NCBI RefSeq assembly: GCF_009936175.1
Contig: NZ_AP019773.1
Span: 558,001-622,000, forward strand
DNA from: Bartonella quintana
Lineage (GTDB): Bacteria > Pseudomonadota > Alphaproteobacteria > Rhizobiales > Rhizobiaceae
Direction of reading: 5' to 3'
DNA length: 64,000 bases
Below are positions 32,146-44,651 of this stretch, piece after piece. Every line of letters starts with the position of its first letter. Position 1 is the stretch's first letter. The notes under the pieces are model-generated. The model saw only the letters and a list, made by a program, of their open reading frames with translations, did no database searches and was not told the origin of the DNA. Position numbers and translations under genes: made by a program.

Positions 32146-33129
32146 ATGGCAGGCGTAGAAATAAAAAAGGTTGAGGCAGATGAAAGCGGAATGCGCTTAG
32201 ATCGCTGGTTTAAAGTGTATTATCCAGCACTTGGGTTTGGATATTTACAAAAGTTGCTACGTTCTGGCCAGATAAGGGTGGATGGTGGGCGTGTTAAAGC
32301 CGATACGCGTCTCCTCATAGGACAAGTTGTGCGGGTTCCACCTTTACTTGTTGATGAAAAGGAGGGTCTTCCTGTAACGGATAAAATAATTCGTGAGCAG
32401 GATGACAGAGTCATTTTGAAAAAAATGCTGCTCTATGAAGATTCCAAAATTTTTGTTTTTAATAAGCCTGCGGGGTTAGCTGTACAAGGTGGTTCTGGTT
32501 TAACGCGTCATTTTGATAGTATGCTTGAGGTGTGGCGCAATAAAAAAGGTGAAAAACCGCGTTTGGTTCATCGTCTTGATCGTGAGACATCAGGTGTGCT
32601 CATTGTTGCACGCTCAAGGGGGGCTGCACAGATTTTAACTGCTGCTTTTAGAGCGCGAGAAACGAAAAAGACTTATTGGGCTTTGGTTCGGGGAGTGCCT
32701 AAAAAAAAGCAGGATAAAATTTCAACATGGGTAGTTAAGGACATCACTGCACAAGGTGATAAAATGCGTGTTTGTGAGCATGGAGAGCCAGATTCTAACC
32801 ATGCAGTTTCCTACTATCGTGTTTTAGATACCCGAGGGCGGGCTCTTTCGTGGCTTGAAATGGAACCTTATACAGGGAGAACACATCAGCTACGTGTGCA
32901 TGCTGCCTATATGGATAACCCTATTATTGGAGATTCAAAATATTTTTTTTCTGATAGCAATTGGAAGTTACCAAGAGGAATACAAAATCGACTTCATCTT
33001 CATGCACGCCGGATTCGTATCCCGCATCCTTCAGGCGGGATATTAGATATTGTCGCACCTTTACCGCCTCATATGGTACAAAGCTTTAATCTTCTGGCTT
33101 TTAATGAAATGGATGGTGATAAAGAATAG
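32146..33129 (+). CDS. Ribosomal large subunit pseudouridine synthase, RluC/RluD family
   Basis: 327 residues. The N-terminal S4 RNA-binding domain (about 15-66, MRLDRWFKVYYPALGFGYLQ) precedes the catalytic domain with HRLDRETSGVL; the catalytic Asp is residue 145. Later motifs are EPYTGRTHQLRVH and DNPIIGDSKY. It isomerises uridines in 23S rRNA. RluC is more likely than RluD because of the alphaproteobacterial context with atp12 downstream, but the exact target sites cannot be read. It is divergent from ndvA. Confidence 0.9.
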   Translation: MAGVEIKKVEADESGMRLDRWFKVYYPALGFGYLQKLLRSGQIRVDGGRVKADTRLLIGQVVRVPPLLVDEKEGLPVTDKIIREQDDRVILKKMLLYEDSKIFVFNKPAGLAVQGGSGLTRHFDSMLEVWRNKKGEKPRLVHRLDRETSGVLIVARSRGAAQILTAAFRARETKKTYWALVRGVPKKKQDKISTWVVKDITAQGDKMRVCEHGEPDSNHAVSYYRVLDTRGRALSWLEMEPYTGRTHQLRVHAAYMDNPIIGDSKYFFSDSNWKLPRGIQNRLHLHARRIRIPHPSGGILDIVAPLPPHMVQSFNLLAFNEMDGDKE

Positions 33130-33721
33130 TGGAAAAAGTTTCGCAGCTTGTTTTTTTGATCTGTACAAATTTTGTATATGGACTTGATGAGATGCATACG
33201 TGCATAGCTTATTATGAATGATAGCTGATTGGTAAGCAATCGTCATTAAGGTATTATATTTTTTAGTTATGACTTTTTTGAGAATATTATTACAAATTCT
33301 TTTTTTACAGTTTCTTTATCCCATTATACCGTAAAACCTTGTTGTTTAGGGCAGTAATGGAAGGTGCGCGTTCGACTTCGCTAATGAGGTGTTTTTTTGT
33401 TTTTGGAGATATTGACAAATAATCGATGCTAATAAATCGGGAGCTTTCAATATTGCACCCCTGTTTTTTTAATAAAAGGAATAGTTTCAACAAAACGACG
33501 GTGAAGGTTTCTAATCGCTCATGCAAATTCCAGAAACTTTCCTCAATAAACCGGAAATCCTTTGTCAATTTTTTCTACTGATGTAAGACTTCTCTCTGGT
33601 AATGTTTGTTTTTTACAAAGAAACGTTACCATTTCTCTGCTTTTTAATTTTAAGTCTTATTAAGATGTACAGAACCTAGAAAAATCAATAGATTTGTTGA
33701 AAATATCAGAGGTAAAAAAAT
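33130..33721. other. 592-base gap between rluC-type gene and atp12; one doubtful frame
   Basis: In many relatives a HAD-type hydrolase gene lies here; I could not read one in any frame. A minus-strand frame 33305-33568 (87 codons, starting MTKDFRFIEESFWNLHERLE) has no family that I recognise and no strong ribosome site. I regard it as unproven. The rest is AT-rich with no clear promoter or hairpin. Confidence 0.35.
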
Positions 33722-34507
33722 ATGCGTGAAATTTTTGATCATTTTGATATGTCATTGAATAAAAAAAATAATTCTATTCGGAAGACTCAAAAGCTTTCAT
33801 GCCAGCCACTTCAGAAGCGATTTTATAAGGAAGTGAAAATTTCCTGCGAGGAGGGAGGCTTTTCTGTATTTTTGGACGGATGTTCAGTTAAAACGCCAGC
33901 AAAGCGGCATTTTCTTGTGCCAACAGAAGTGTTTGCTGCATTCGTGGCGCAAGAATTTAAGAGCCAAAAAGAAGTTATTGATCCAACGAAAATGCCAATG
34001 ACACGCCTTGTTAACACCGTTATTGATGGCATAGCTGATGATATGCAGGTTGTTTTTGAAGATTTATTGCGTTTTGTTGCATGCGATATGATTTTTTATC
34101 GCGCACAAACACCAAAAGAGCTGGTGCAACGACAATGTGAACAGTGGGATCCTTTACTGGATTGGGCAGAAGAAAAACTTGGTTCACGTTTTCATTTGGC
34201 AGAAGGTCTTATGCATATTGAACAACCATGGGAAGCTATTCAAGCAGTGAGCAATTATTTACGTAAAGTTGAATCTCCTTATATGCTTGCTGCACTTCAT
34301 ACAATGACAACTTTAACGGGCTCAGCTCTCATTGCTCTTGCTGTTGCTGGCGGAAAAGTTGATTCGGATCATGCTTGGAATATTGCACATTTGGATGAAA
34401 ATTGGATGATGGAACAATGGGGAGCCGATGAGGAAACAATGGCGCGCCGGGCTTATAAGAAAGCTGAGTTTAATGCAGCAGCTACAATCATTACAACTTG
34501 CTTATAA
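33722..34507 (+). CDS. ATP12-family F1-ATPase assembly chaperone
   Basis: 261 residues, related to mitochondrial Atp12, which binds the F1 alpha subunit during ATP synthase assembly. Motifs: FYKEVKISCEEGGFSVFLDG, LVPTEVFAAFVAQEF, DPTKMPMTRLVNTVIDG and YRAQTPKELVQRQCEQWDPL. The C-terminal part has LTGSALIALAVAGG. The first 25 or so residues (Asn/Lys-rich) are extra compared with the core, and the internal ATG at residue 10 is another possible start. The family is shared by alphaproteobacteria and mitochondria. Confidence 0.9.
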   Translation: MREIFDHFDMSLNKKNNSIRKTQKLSCQPLQKRFYKEVKISCEEGGFSVFLDGCSVKTPAKRHFLVPTEVFAAFVAQEFKSQKEVIDPTKMPMTRLVNTVIDGIADDMQVVFEDLLRFVACDMIFYRAQTPKELVQRQCEQWDPLLDWAEEKLGSRFHLAEGLMHIEQPWEAIQAVSNYLRKVESPYMLAALHTMTTLTGSALIALAVAGGKVDSDHAWNIAHLDENWMMEQWGADEETMARRAYKKAEFNAAATIITTCL

Positions 34508-34550
34508 AGCCAAATTTTCTTCTGTTTATGCGCATCGCTCCTTTTCCAAA

Positions 34551-35096
34551 TCACAGTATTTTTGTGATTTTTCGAGGATTAATTTTTATTTTTTCAAGTC
34601 CTGGAAATGCTTCACTGGTTATACTTAAAATTGTTTTGTCGTTACCACGGATAAAATACCATTGGTTATTGGAAAGAAGAGCAATAACCTCAGTTTGAAT
34701 AGAGCGTTTTTTTCCAGCATTTGTTGTGGTTACAAACTGCACAGGTATAACGAAATAAGGGATACCATTATCAAGTTTGCCTTCACGTTTTTGCTTTTGG
34801 TCGATTTGGATACTTTCAATCTTATAATTTTCTGCTAATTGTTCTATTTGGCTTTTCATAATTTGTTGAAATTGTGATTTGCTGAGATTCTTTTTTGTAG
34901 TCAAACTGTCGATGATTTGGGGAGGGATAGCATTTAAAATGGCATTGGCGTCGGCATTTTGAAGTGCTTTACTGTAAGCAAAAGCAGCCTTTTCAAAAGC
35001 TGTAAGTTTTTGGCTTGTAATTGTATAAGCTTGAGTTATTGAGATAATAAAGGTAATGCATAAAAGAATAAGGAAAAGGGAACGAATTCGCAGCAT
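34551..35096 (-). CDS. Secreted hypothetical protein
   Basis: 181 residues with a clear N-terminal signal peptide (hydrophobic FLILLCITFIISITQAYT, cleavage after about residue 23). The mature part is mixed helix/strand with FEKAAFAYSKALQNADANAI near its start and a VIALLSNNQWYFIRGNDKT segment that resembles proteins with a small cystatin- or NTF2-like fold. That fold guess is weak. I recognise no named family. It is convergent with atp12 (43 bases apart) and downstream of glnA. Confidence 0.75.
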   Translation of the reverse strand: MLRIRSLFLILLCITFIISITQAYTITSQKLTAFEKAAFAYSKALQNADANAILNAIPPQIIDSLTTKKNLSKSQFQQIMKSQIEQLAENYKIESIQIDQKQKREGKLDNGIPYFVIPVQFVTTTNAGKKRSIQTEVIALLSNNQWYFIRGNDKTILSITSEAFPGLEKIKINPRKITKIL

Positions 35097-35199
35097 TGGA
35101 AACCTTAATAATTGATTTGAAAAGATTCAACTAAACTTTATAAAGGAAAAACACATGAGCAAAAAGCCACTTGTGCCCTTTGATGAGAAAAATATCCAC

Positions 35200-35228
35200 A
35201 AAAATGGAAATTTTTTATCTCCATTTTT
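35200..35228 (-). terminator. Hairpin downstream of glnA
   Basis: AAAAATGGA (35200-35208) and TCCATTTTT (35220-35228) form a perfect nine-base stem with an 11-base loop. Read on the minus strand it stands 24 bases after the glnA stop and its 3' arm carries the U-run, so it likely ends the glnB-glnA transcript. Confidence 0.6.
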
Positions 35229-35252
35229 TAATTGAAAAGAATAACTTATTTT

Positions 35253-36662
35253 TTAAACGGAATAGTACATATCAAATTCGATAGGATGTGGAGTTGTTTC
35301 GTAGCGCAAGACTTCTTGCATTTTTACTTGGATGAAAGAATTAATTTGATCATCATCAAAAACGTCACCAGCTTTAAGAAAGCGACGATCTTTATCGAGT
35401 TCTTCAAGTGCTTCGCGCAGACTTCCTGAGACCGTGGGAATTTCTTTGAGCTCTTTTGGTGGAAGATCATAAAGGTCTTTATCCATAGCATGGCCAGGAT
35501 GAATTTTGTTTTTAATGCCATCAAGACCAGCCATTAAGAGTGCTGCAAACGCAAAATACGGATTTGCTGTTGGGTCTGGGAAACGAACTTCTACGCGTTT
35601 TGAATTTGGCGAAAAACCCATGGGAATACGGCAAGATGCAGAACGATTACGTGCGGAATAAGCAAGAAGGACAGGAGCTTCGTAACCAGGAACCAAACGC
35701 TTATAGGAGTTTGTAGATGGATTGGTGAAGGCATTGATTGCTTTTGCATGCTTAATGATACCACCGATAAAGAATAAGCAGGTTTCTGATAGTCCGGCAT
35801 ATTCATTTCCGGCAAAGATTGGTTTGCCATCTTTCCAGATGGACATGTGAACATGCATACCTGAGCCGTTATCACCGAAAACCGGTTTTGGCATGAAAGT
35901 TGCTGTTTTTCCGTAGCTTTTTGCTATTTGATGCACAACATATTTAAAAATTTGTATCTTATCAGCTTCACGAACGAGAGTATCAAAGCGAATACCCAAT
36001 TCATGCTGGCCCGCAGCCACTTCGTGATGATGTTTCTCAACGCGAACACCCATATCTTTTAGTGCTGTCAGCATTTCAGAGCGTATATCTTGGCAGGAAT
36101 CAACTGGAGGAACTGGAAGATATCCCCCCTTTATCCGTGGGCGATGGCCGAAATTACCTGTCTCATATTCAGTATCATCATTTGATGGAAACTCAGCTGA
36201 ATCGAGTTTAAATCCTGTATTGTAAGGGTCAGTTTTATAGCGTACATCATCAAAGATAAAAAATTCTGCTTCTGGACCTACATTGATTGTATCTCCAATT
36301 CCTAAAGATTTCATATAAACTTCAGCTCTTTTGGCGATAGAACGAGGATCTCTGCGATAAAATTCTCCAGAAACAGGATCGAGCACATCACAAAATATGA
36401 CCAAAGTTGATTGAGCAAAAAAAGGATCAATATGTGCTGTTTCTGGATCTGGCATCAAAACCATGTCGGATTCATTAATTGTTTTCCATCCAGAAATTGA
36501 AGAACCATCAAACAGAACACCATCATTAAATGTATCTTCACTGATTTCTGCATTATCGATTGTGACGTGATGCAATTTCCCTCTTGGATCAGTAAAGCGT
36601 AAATCGACAAAACGTATGTCATTGTCTGTAATTTTTTTAAGAATGTCTGATGCGGTTATCAT
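35253..36662 (-). CDS. glnA: Glutamine synthetase, type I
   Basis: Makes glutamine from glutamate, ammonia and ATP as a dodecamer; 469 residues. Motifs include FDGSSISGW, the ATP-binding [20 protein letters not shown] and the glutamate-binding NRSASCRIP. The adenylylation tyrosine is Tyr398 in [10 protein letters not shown], so control by GlnE is expected. It follows glnB by 56 bases on the same strand, the normal glnB-glnA operon. Together they link nitrogen sensing and assimilation. Confidence 0.97.
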   Translation of the reverse strand: MITASDILKKITDNDIRFVDLRFTDPRGKLHHVTIDNAEISEDTFNDGVLFDGSSISGWKTINESDMVLMPDPETAHIDPFFAQSTLVIFCDVLDPVSGEFYRRDPRSIAKRAEVYMKSLGIGDTINVGPEAEFFIFDDVRYKTDPYNTGFKLDSAEFPSNDDTEYETGNFGHRPRIKGGYLPVPPVDSCQDIRSEMLTALKDMGVRVEKHHHEVAAGQHELGIRFDTLVREADKIQIFKYVVHQIAKSYGKTATFMPKPVFGDNGSGMHVHMSIWKDGKPIFAGNEYAGLSETCLFFIGGIIKHAKAINAFTNPSTNSYKRLVPGYEAPVLLAYSARNRSASCRIPMGFSPNSKRVEVRFPDPTANPYFAFAALLMAGLDGIKNKIHPGHAMDKDLYDLPPKELKEIPTVSGSLREALEELDKDRRFLKAGDVFDDDQINSFIQVKMQEVLRYETTPHPIEFDMYYSV

Positions 36663-36718
36663 ATTCCATTTCCTTATTGGACTGAGGTGGATAAAAAAGG
36701 TGAAAAACTTTGTAGCTG

Positions 36719-37219
<501 letters not shown>

Positions 37220-37353
37220 TTATTTTATAAGGAAAATGCTTTGAGGATTAGAATCAGGATGATACAATAAAGACATTTAGTCTTCTTTTTATTGCGTGCC
37301 ATTATGTATTTTATAATTTGCAGACTTTTTTAAGAATTAAGATTTATAAAAGA

Positions 37354-40245
37354 TCAGCGTAGCAAAATTTCTTGTAGAAATTTTCCGGTGTAGGAAGCGG
37401 GAACATTAATAATATCTTCAGGTCGTCCAACTGCCACAATTTCACCGCCACGATATCCACCTTCTGGTCCTAAGTCAATAATCCAGTCGGCTGTCTTTAT
37501 AACTTCAAGATTATGCTCAATGACTGCGACTGTATTCCCTTGCTCAACGAGTTCGTGCAGTACTTCGAGGAGTTTAGAGATATCGTGAAAATGCAGCCCC
37601 GTTGTTGGTTCGTCCAAAATGTAGAGTGTGCGACCTGTTGTTTTGCGTGAAAGTTCTTTGGCAAGTTTCACGCGTTGGGCTTCACCACCGGAAAGTGTCG
37701 TGGCTTGTTGTCCTACTTTGATATAGCCGAGGCCGACTTTGATGAGGGTCTTCATTTTGTTGTGAATGGTGGGAACAGCTTGGAAAAATTCCTCTGCTTT
37801 TTCGATTGTCATATCCAAGACATCGGCGATCGACTTTCCTTTAAATTTCACTTCCAGTGTTTCTCGATTATAGCGTTTTCCTTGGCATACATCACAAGTA
37901 ACGTAGACATCGGGCAAAAAGTGCATTTCAATTTTGATAACCCCATCACCTTGACATGCTTCGCAGCGTCCTCCCTTAACATTGAATGAAAAACATCCTG
38001 CTTGATAACCACGCGCTTTTGATTCTGGAAGTTCGGCAAACCACTCACGAATTGGGGTAAAAGCACCCGTATAGGTTGCTGGATTAGAACGTGGGGTACG
38101 TCCAATAGGAGATTGATTGATATCGATGACTTTATCGAGAAATTCTAATCCTTCAATTTTATCGTAGCTTTCTGGGCTGTGATGGCTTCCCATGATATAA
38201 CATGATGCGGCTTTGAAAAGGGTTTCAATGAGGAGTGTTGATTTTCCTCCACCTGAAACGCCAGTTATACAGGTAAAGGTTCCAAGAGGAATTTCAGCAT
38301 TGATATTTTTGAGATTATTGCCTCGAGCACCGATGATTTTCAGTGTTTTTGTCTTTGATATTTTACGTCGTTGAGTAGGGATGGTAACTGCCATTCTTCC
38401 TGAAAGATATTGGCCTGTGAGGGAAGAAGGATTTTCTATAATTTCTTGCGGTGTGCCTTGTGCCATGATTTTTCCACCATGAACGCCTGCTGCTGGTCCC
38501 ATATCAACGACATGGTCTGCAGTAAGAATGGCATCTTCATCATGTTCAACAACAATAACTGTGTTGCCGAGATCGCGCAGATGATGCAGCATCTTTAGAA
38601 GGCGTGCATTATCACGTTGGTGTAAACCGATAGATGGTTCATCTAAAATATAAAGGACGCCTGTAAGACCAGAGCCAATCTGGGATGCTAACCGAATACG
38701 TTGACTTTCTCCACCTGAAAGTGTGCCTGAATTTCGAGATAAGGTAAGATATTCAAGTCCTACATGATTTAAAAAAGCTAAGCGTTCACGAATTTCTTTT
38801 AAAATGCGTACAGCTATATTACGTTGTTTTTCAGTCAGATATTGATCAATGTTGGCAAACCAATCATCTGCTTTTAAGATAGAAAGTTCTGATATTTGTC
38901 CAATATGCATCCCGTGGATTTTAATAGCGAGTGCTTCTGGTTTTAAACGATAACCATGACAGGCTGGACAGAGCGAAGAAGACATATAACGCTCGATTTC
39001 TTCACGTGACCACGCAGAATCTGTTTCTTTCCATTGTTTTTCCATATTCGGGATAACACCTTCAAAATGTTGGATCATTTTATGTGAACCTGAATCACTT
39101 TTATGGTCAAAGGAAATTGTCTTTCTTTTTGTGCCATAGAGAATAGCCTGCTGCGCTTCATCTGAGAGTGCACTCCATTTATCCGTGAGTTTAAATCCAT
39201 AAATCTTACCCAATGCCTCTAAGATTTGGTTAGAAAAGGGTGAGGATGATTTAGACCAAGGGGCAATTGCTCCAGATTCTAAGGTGAGATTTTCATTTGG
39301 TATGATTTTTTTAGGGACGATTGCCTTTTTTGTGCCAAGTCCGTCGCAAGTAGGGCAAGCGCCAAAAGGGTTATTGAATGAAAAGAGCCGTGGTTCAATT
39401 TCAGGGATAGAAAATCCAGATATGGGGCAGGAAAACTTTTCTGAAAAAATAAGCCGTTTGTGCGTTTCATTTTTTGATTTATTGGCAGATTCCTTTGAGA
39501 TTTCTTTTTGGGCTAAAGGTTGATCTGCCATTTCAACTACTGCAATCCCATCTGCTAGCTGCAAACAGGTTTTTATACTGTCAGCTAGGCGAGAGGCCAT
39601 GTCATTATGCACAACAATGCGGTCTACCACAACATCTATGTCATGTTTATATTTTTTATCAAGAGGAGGAATATCAGGAATTTCATAAAATTTTCCATCA
39701 ACTTTAGCGCGCTGAAATCCTTTTTTTAAAAGTTCCATTAACTCTTTTTTATATTCTCCCTTTCGTCCTCGCACTAAGGGCGCCATAATAAAAATCCGCG
39801 TACCTTCTGATAAGGCCATAATTTGATCGACCATTTGGCTTACTGTTTGGCTTTCGATAGGCAGTCCCGTCGTAGGGGAATGAGGAACACCGATACGTGC
39901 AAAGAGAAGGCGCATATAGTCGTGAATTTCAGTAACAGTACCTACTGTTGAACGGGGGTTGCGGCTGGTTGTTTTTTGTTCAATGGAGATGGCGGGGGAA
40001 AGACCATCTATTCGGTCGACATCTGGTTTTTGCATCATTTCCAGAAATTGGCGTGCATACGCAGAAAGGCTTTCAACATAGCGGCGTTGACCTTCGGCGT
40101 AAATTGTATCAAAAGCTAAGGATGATTTACCTGATCCAGAAAGCCCTGTTATGACGATCAGTTTGTCACGAGGGAGGTCTATATCAAGATTTTTAAGATT
40201 ATGCTCACGTGCGCCGCGAATGGAGATGTATTTTTGATGAGCCAT
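37354..40245 (-). CDS. uvrA: Excinuclease ABC subunit A
   Basis: Damage-recognition ATPase of nucleotide excision repair, 963 residues. The first ATPase has Walker [14 protein letters not shown] near residues 34-46. It has the two zinc modules, one around CPISGF to CPTCDGLG and one around [16 protein letters not shown] to [10 protein letters not shown]. The second Walker A is [13 protein letters not shown]. Both signature motifs ([14 protein letters not shown] and [14 protein letters not shown]) are present. It is divergent from ssb, the standard arrangement. Confidence 0.97.
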   Translation of the reverse strand: MAHQKYISIRGAREHNLKNLDIDLPRDKLIVITGLSGSGKSSLAFDTIYAEGQRRYVESLSAYARQFLEMMQKPDVDRIDGLSPAISIEQKTTSRNPRSTVGTVTEIHDYMRLLFARIGVPHSPTTGLPIESQTVSQMVDQIMALSEGTRIFIMAPLVRGRKGEYKKELMELLKKGFQRAKVDGKFYEIPDIPPLDKKYKHDIDVVVDRIVVHNDMASRLADSIKTCLQLADGIAVVEMADQPLAQKEISKESANKSKNETHKRLIFSEKFSCPISGFSIPEIEPRLFSFNNPFGACPTCDGLGTKKAIVPKKIIPNENLTLESGAIAPWSKSSSPFSNQILEALGKIYGFKLTDKWSALSDEAQQAILYGTKRKTISFDHKSDSGSHKMIQHFEGVIPNMEKQWKETDSAWSREEIERYMSSSLCPACHGYRLKPEALAIKIHGMHIGQISELSILKADDWFANIDQYLTEKQRNIAVRILKEIRERLAFLNHVGLEYLTLSRNSGTLSGGESQRIRLASQIGSGLTGVLYILDEPSIGLHQRDNARLLKMLHHLRDLGNTVIVVEHDEDAILTADHVVDMGPAAGVHGGKIMAQGTPQEIIENPSSLTGQYLSGRMAVTIPTQRRKISKTKTLKIIGARGNNLKNINAEIPLGTFTCITGVSGGGKSTLLIETLFKAASCYIMGSHHSPESYDKIEGLEFLDKVIDINQSPIGRTPRSNPATYTGAFTPIREWFAELPESKARGYQAGCFSFNVKGGRCEACQGDGVIKIEMHFLPDVYVTCDVCQGKRYNRETLEVKFKGKSIADVLDMTIEKAEEFFQAVPTIHNKMKTLIKVGLGYIKVGQQATTLSGGEAQRVKLAKELSRKTTGRTLYILDEPTTGLHFHDISKLLEVLHELVEQGNTVAVIEHNLEVIKTADWIIDLGPEGGYRGGEIVAVGRPEDIINVPASYTGKFLQEILLR

Positions 40246-40581
40246 ATTTTATCCTTGGCATGTTTGATCAAAATTAAGCATCTAAAGTGGAATAAAACTT
40301 TTCCTTTAGAATTACAACGTGGTTAATTGTTAAGGTGGAAAAAGAGTACAAGTTCTGTGGAAAGAAAGATCCAGAAAGCAGCTTTTTATTCTCTGGTGAT
40401 GGAATAAACTATGCGTTGTTATCATCTTTTGCTATAATCACATGATGTAATGTTTAATTAAGGGTAGGCAAGATCCACATTGAGGTCAATTGCAGAGGTA
40501 AATGCGCAAATGGTAAGATCAAGATGGTAATTGACTGCATAAAGAGAGTGTTTTGCAAATTAAGACTTTGGAGTTTATGAG
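40246..40581. promoter_or_regulatory. Divergent uvrA-ssb control region
   Basis: 336 bases separate the two starts. A TATAAT at 40433-40438 is a candidate -10 for ssb without a good -35, and a TTGACT at about 40533 also lacks a good partner. I found no GTTC-N7-GTTC SOS box. No other feature is visible. Confidence 0.35.
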
Positions 40582-41100
40582 ATGGCTGGTAGCCTTAATA
40601 AAGTTATTTTGATTGGTAATCTTGGTGCCGATCCTGAAATCCGCCGTTTGAATTCTGGTGATCAAGTTGCAAATCTGCGTATTGCGACTTCAGAAAGTTG
40701 GCGCGATCGTAATACAAATGAACGTAAAGAACGCACGGAGTGGCATAATATTGTTATTTTTAATGAAAACCTTGTCAAAGTTGTAGAGCAATATTTAAAA
40801 AAAGGTAGTAAGATCTATATTGAAGGTCAGTTGCAAACGCGCAAATGGCAAGATCAAAATGGTAATGACCGTTATACAACAGAAATTGTTTTGCAAAAAT
40901 ACCGGGGTGAATTACAAATGCTTGATGGGCGTGGAGTAACTGGGGGAGAGCAAATGCAAGGAGCAAACCAGTCGAGCGGCGGTTATGTCAATAGTGGTTT
41001 TGGAGACAGTGGCGTAAATCAGAGAAATGTTTTTGGTCAAAACAATAGCCAATCGGAAGAAAGCTTTTCACACAAATTAGATGATGATGTACCTTTTTGA
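40582..41100 (+). CDS. ssb: Single-stranded DNA-binding protein
   Basis: 172 residues. The OB fold (about 1-110) begins [20 protein letters not shown] and contains [21 protein letters not shown] Gly/Asn/Gln-rich linker follows, and the acidic tip DDDVPF binds repair and replication partners. Complete and normal. Divergent from uvrA. Confidence 0.97.
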   Translation: MAGSLNKVILIGNLGADPEIRRLNSGDQVANLRIATSESWRDRNTNERKERTEWHNIVIFNENLVKVVEQYLKKGSKIYIEGQLQTRKWQDQNGNDRYTTEIVLQKYRGELQMLDGRGVTGGEQMQGANQSSGGYVNSGFGDSGVNQRNVFGQNNSQSEESFSHKLDDDVPF

Positions 41101-41332
41101 TGATACTTAAGGCGTATTGCTATTGTTTTTTGTATTTTTTGGTTGTTCGTTTCAGGTTTTTAAAGTTCAAAAAAACAGGTCTTGTTGATTTTGTTCGCCG
41201 TTTTTAACATAAATAAATAACATATTGAAAATTATTATTAAATTTCTTCTCTGATGTAGGGGAGAAATTGGCATCTTATGTATTTTTCGATATATAAAAA
41301 GTAGAGTGATTCTTTTTGAAAGTCTTAAAGCT

Positions 41333-44110
41333 GTGACCGATTTTAATCCACTACCAGAACGTGATGTGCTGACCGGTATTGAACCAATCAGTATTATTGA
41401 TGAAATGCAACGCTCCTATCTCGATTATGCAATGAGCGTGATTGTTTCACGTGCCCTTCCTGATGTACGTGATGGTCTTAAACCTGTTCATCGGCGTATT
41501 CTTCATGCCATGAATGAAATGGGGCTTGCTTTCAATAAGCCGTATCGTAAGTCTGCGGGTGTTGTTGGTGAGGTTATGGGAAAATTCCATCCTCATGGAG
41601 ATGCTTCAATTTATGATGCTTTGGTTCGTATGGCTCAGGATTTCTCTTTACGAAATCCATTGATTGATGGTCAAGGGAATTTTGGTTCTGTTGATGGCGA
41701 TCCGCCTGCGGCGATGCGTTATACAGAATGTCGTTTGGAAAAAGTTTCAGAAGAGCTTTTAGCGGATATTGATAAAGATACTGTTGATTTTCAAGATAAT
41801 TATGATGGACGTGATCGTGAACCCGTAGTCTTACCAGCGCGTTTCCCTAATCTTTTGGTCAATGGATCAGGTGGTATTGCCGTGGGAATGGCAACTAATA
41901 TTCCTCCTCATAATCTTGGTGAAGTTGTTGATGCTTGTATCGCCTTGATTGATGATCCCAATATAACACTTGATAAAATAATTGAAATTATTCCTGGTCC
42001 TGATTTTCCCACTGGTGGTATTATCCTTGGTCATTCCGGTATCCGTTCGGCTTATGAAACGGGACGTGGTTCAATTATTATGCGTGCTAAAGTTGATATT
42101 GAGGAAATGCACAATGGTCGACAGGCAATCATTGTAAGCGAAATACCTTACCAAGTTAATAAAGCAACGATGATTGAGAAAATGGCCGAATTGGTGCGTG
42201 ATAAACGCATCGAAGGAATCTCTGATTTGCGTGATGAATCTGATCGTGATGGGTATCGGGTCGTTATTGAGCTTAAGAAAGATGTTATTGCAGAAGTTGT
42301 TTTGAACCAATTGTATCGTTATACGCTGCTACAAACTTCCTTTGGTTGTAATATGGTGGCGTTAAACGGAGGAAAACCTGAACAGATGACGTTGATTGAT
42401 ATGCTTCGTGCATTTGTTTCTTTCCGGGAAGAAGTTGTTAGTCGGCGAACAAAATATCTTTTGCGTAAAGCACGCGAAAGGGCGCATGTTTTGGTCGGTC
42501 TTGCAATTGCTGTTGCCAATATTGATGAAATTATAGCGCTCATTCGCAAAGCATCTGATCCACAGATAGCGCGTTCACAGTTAATGGAGCGGCGCTGGCT
42601 GGCTGCTGATGTGGCGTCTTTGATTAAACTTATTGATGATCCTCGTCATATTATCTATGGGGATAATACTTATAATTTATCTGAAGAACAGGCACGTGCT
42701 ATTCTGGAATTGCGCTTGCAAAGGTTAACAGCGCTTGGACGTGATGAAATTGCTGATGAATTGAATAAAATTGGAGTGGATATTGCGGATTATCTTCATA
42801 TTTTGGCATCACGTTCACGGATTATGAGCATTGTTAAAGATGAACTAAATGTTCTTCGCGAAGCCTTTGCAACTCCTCGACGCACTATATTTGGTTTTGG
42901 TAGCGCTGAGATGGATTGTGAAGATCTGATCGCACCGGAAGATATGGTGGTAACGGTGAGTCATAGTGGCTATATTAAACGGGTTCCTCTCAATACATAC
43001 CGTGCGCAGCGCCGCGGTGGTAAGGGGCGTTCTGGTATGTCTACAAAGGATGAGGATTTTGTAACACATTTGTTTGTGGTTAATACCCATACACCGGTTC
43101 TTTTCTTTTCAACGCGTGGAATTGTTTATAAGGAAAAAGTTTGGCGTTTGCCTATTGGTACACCGCAATCGCGCGGGCGGGCTCTGATCAATATGCTTCC
43201 CTTACAGCAAGGTGAGCGTATAACAACTATTATGCCCTTGCCAGAAGATGAAGCGAGTTGGAGCGCATTGGATGTGATGTTCGCAACTACGCGTGGAACT
43301 GTGCGTCGTAATAAATTATCAGATTTCGTTCAGGTTAATCGCAATGGCAAAATTGCAATGAAACTTGATGAGGAAGATGAAATTCTTTCTGTAGAAACTT
43401 GTACGGAACATGATGACGTTGTTCTAACAACCGCTAATGGACAATGTATTCGTTTTCCAGTCGTTGAGGTTCGTATTTTTGCAGGTCGTAATTCGGTAGG
43501 GGTACGTGGTATTAATTTGGCTAATGGTGATAAAGTCATTTCGATGACTCTCTTAGAGCATGTTGAGGCGACGTCGGTTGAGCGTTCTGCCTATATTAAA
43601 CGTGTGATTCATGAACGGCGTGCTGCTGGTGCAGATGCTGAAGATATTTTAACTCTTGATGAAAATGACGTGGGAACCGAAACAGAGTTGACAGATGAGC
43701 GCTATGCAGAGCTTAATGCTCGTGAGCAAATGCTTTTAACATTGAGTGAATTTGGTTATGGAAAACGGTCTTCCTCATATGAGTTCCGGATTTCTGGACG
43801 TGGTGGAAAAGGGATTCGTGCAACAGATCCATCTAAGACGGCTGAAATTGGTAAATTAGTAGCGGCTTTTCCGGTGAAGGCACAAGATCAAATTATGTTG
43901 GTGTCAGATGGGGGGCAGCTTATTCGCGTCCCTGTGGATGGTATTCGTATAGGTGGTCGTTCGACGAAGGGGGTGAAAATTTTCAATACAGCTGAGGGTA
44001 AAAAAGTTGTATCAGTTGAGCGTATTTCTGAATCTGAAGATGATGTTAGCCAATTAGATGATGAAGCTGGAAAGCATTCTGATACGGTTGATGTGAGCGA
44101 AGAAAAATAA
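41333..44110 (+). CDS. gyrA: DNA gyrase subunit A
   Basis: 925 residues from the GTG at 41333 ([15 protein letters not shown]). A GTG at 41306 in the same frame is possible, but the later start gives family-like residues. The catalytic Tyr lies in [10 protein letters not shown]. The quinolone region reads [17 protein letters not shown]: Ala91 stands where E. coli has Ser83, while Asp95 (E. coli Asp87) is kept. The C-terminal pinwheel has the GyrA box QRRGGKG. It is 22 bases before coaD. Confidence 0.96.
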   Translation: MTDFNPLPERDVLTGIEPISIIDEMQRSYLDYAMSVIVSRALPDVRDGLKPVHRRILHAMNEMGLAFNKPYRKSAGVVGEVMGKFHPHGDASIYDALVRMAQDFSLRNPLIDGQGNFGSVDGDPPAAMRYTECRLEKVSEELLADIDKDTVDFQDNYDGRDREPVVLPARFPNLLVNGSGGIAVGMATNIPPHNLGEVVDACIALIDDPNITLDKIIEIIPGPDFPTGGIILGHSGIRSAYETGRGSIIMRAKVDIEEMHNGRQAIIVSEIPYQVNKATMIEKMAELVRDKRIEGISDLRDESDRDGYRVVIELKKDVIAEVVLNQLYRYTLLQTSFGCNMVALNGGKPEQMTLIDMLRAFVSFREEVVSRRTKYLLRKARERAHVLVGLAIAVANIDEIIALIRKASDPQIARSQLMERRWLAADVASLIKLIDDPRHIIYGDNTYNLSEEQARAILELRLQRLTALGRDEIADELNKIGVDIADYLHILASRSRIMSIVKDELNVLREAFATPRRTIFGFGSAEMDCEDLIAPEDMVVTVSHSGYIKRVPLNTYRAQRRGGKGRSGMSTKDEDFVTHLFVVNTHTPVLFFSTRGIVYKEKVWRLPIGTPQSRGRALINMLPLQQGERITTIMPLPEDEASWSALDVMFATTRGTVRRNKLSDFVQVNRNGKIAMKLDEEDEILSVETCTEHDDVVLTTANGQCIRFPVVEVRIFAGRNSVGVRGINLANGDKVISMTLLEHVEATSVERSAYIKRVIHERRAAGADAEDILTLDENDVGTETELTDERYAELNAREQMLLTLSEFGYGKRSSSYEFRISGRGGKGIRATDPSKTAEIGKLVAAFPVKAQDQIMLVSDGGQLIRVPVDGIRIGGRSTKGVKIFNTAEGKKVVSVERISESEDDVSQLDDEAGKHSDTVDVSEEK

Positions 44111-44132
44111 TTCTGAAGGGGCCGAGAAAATA

Positions 44133-44651
44133 ATGAAAATTGCTCTTTATGCCGGTTCCTTCGATCCTCTTACAAATGGTCATATTGCTATTTTGCAAGG
44201 CAGTTTTGTTTTGGCTGATAAGGTGGTTGTGGCTATAGGCATGCAGGCTAAAAAAAAATCACTTTTTAGTTTTGAAGAACGTGTTGATTTAATTACCCAG
44301 GTAGGGAAAGATTTGTTAAGTATAGGTCCTGATCGATTACAGGTTATTTCGTTTGATACTCTTTTGATTGATAAGGCGCGTGAAATTGGTGCTTCATTTC
44401 TTATTCGTGGGTTACGTGATGGCACTGACCTTGACTATGAAATGCAAATGGCGGGGATGAATGGTGTTATGGCTCCTGAATTACAAACTGTTTTTTTGCC
44501 GGCGAGTGTTTCAGGGCGTGCGATAACTTCTACCTTGGTGCGCCAGATTGCCTCTATGGGAGGTGATGTATCAGCCTTTGTACCTCCCAATGTTGAACGA
44601 GCTTTGCACTTAAAATTTCAATTTTCAAGGGAAAATGGTTGTGTCTCTTAA
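44133..44651 (+). CDS. coaD: Phosphopantetheine adenylyltransferase
   Basis: Fourth step of coenzyme A synthesis, 172 residues. Nucleotide-binding [14 protein letters not shown] near the N-terminus, substrate motif [20 protein letters not shown] and the [12 protein letters not shown] stretch. It follows gyrA and overlaps the first cyclophilin gene by 17 bases. Confidence 0.96.
   Translation: MKIALYAGSFDPLTNGHIAILQGSFVLADKVVVAIGMQAKKKSLFSFEERVDLITQVGKDLLSIGPDRLQVISFDTLLIDKAREIGASFLIRGLRDGTDLDYEMQMAGMNGVMAPELQTVFLPASVSGRAITSTLVRQIASMGGDVSAFVPPNVERALHLKFQFSRENGCVS

Noticed and set aside
33305..33568. 87-codon minus-strand frame between the rluC-type gene and atp12
   Set aside because: No recognisable family, no good ribosome site and no context; kept only as a note in the gap entry.
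40370..40400. SOS box near the GTTCTGTGGAAAG sequence before ssb
   Set aside because: The second half-site GTTC is absent at the seven-base spacing.
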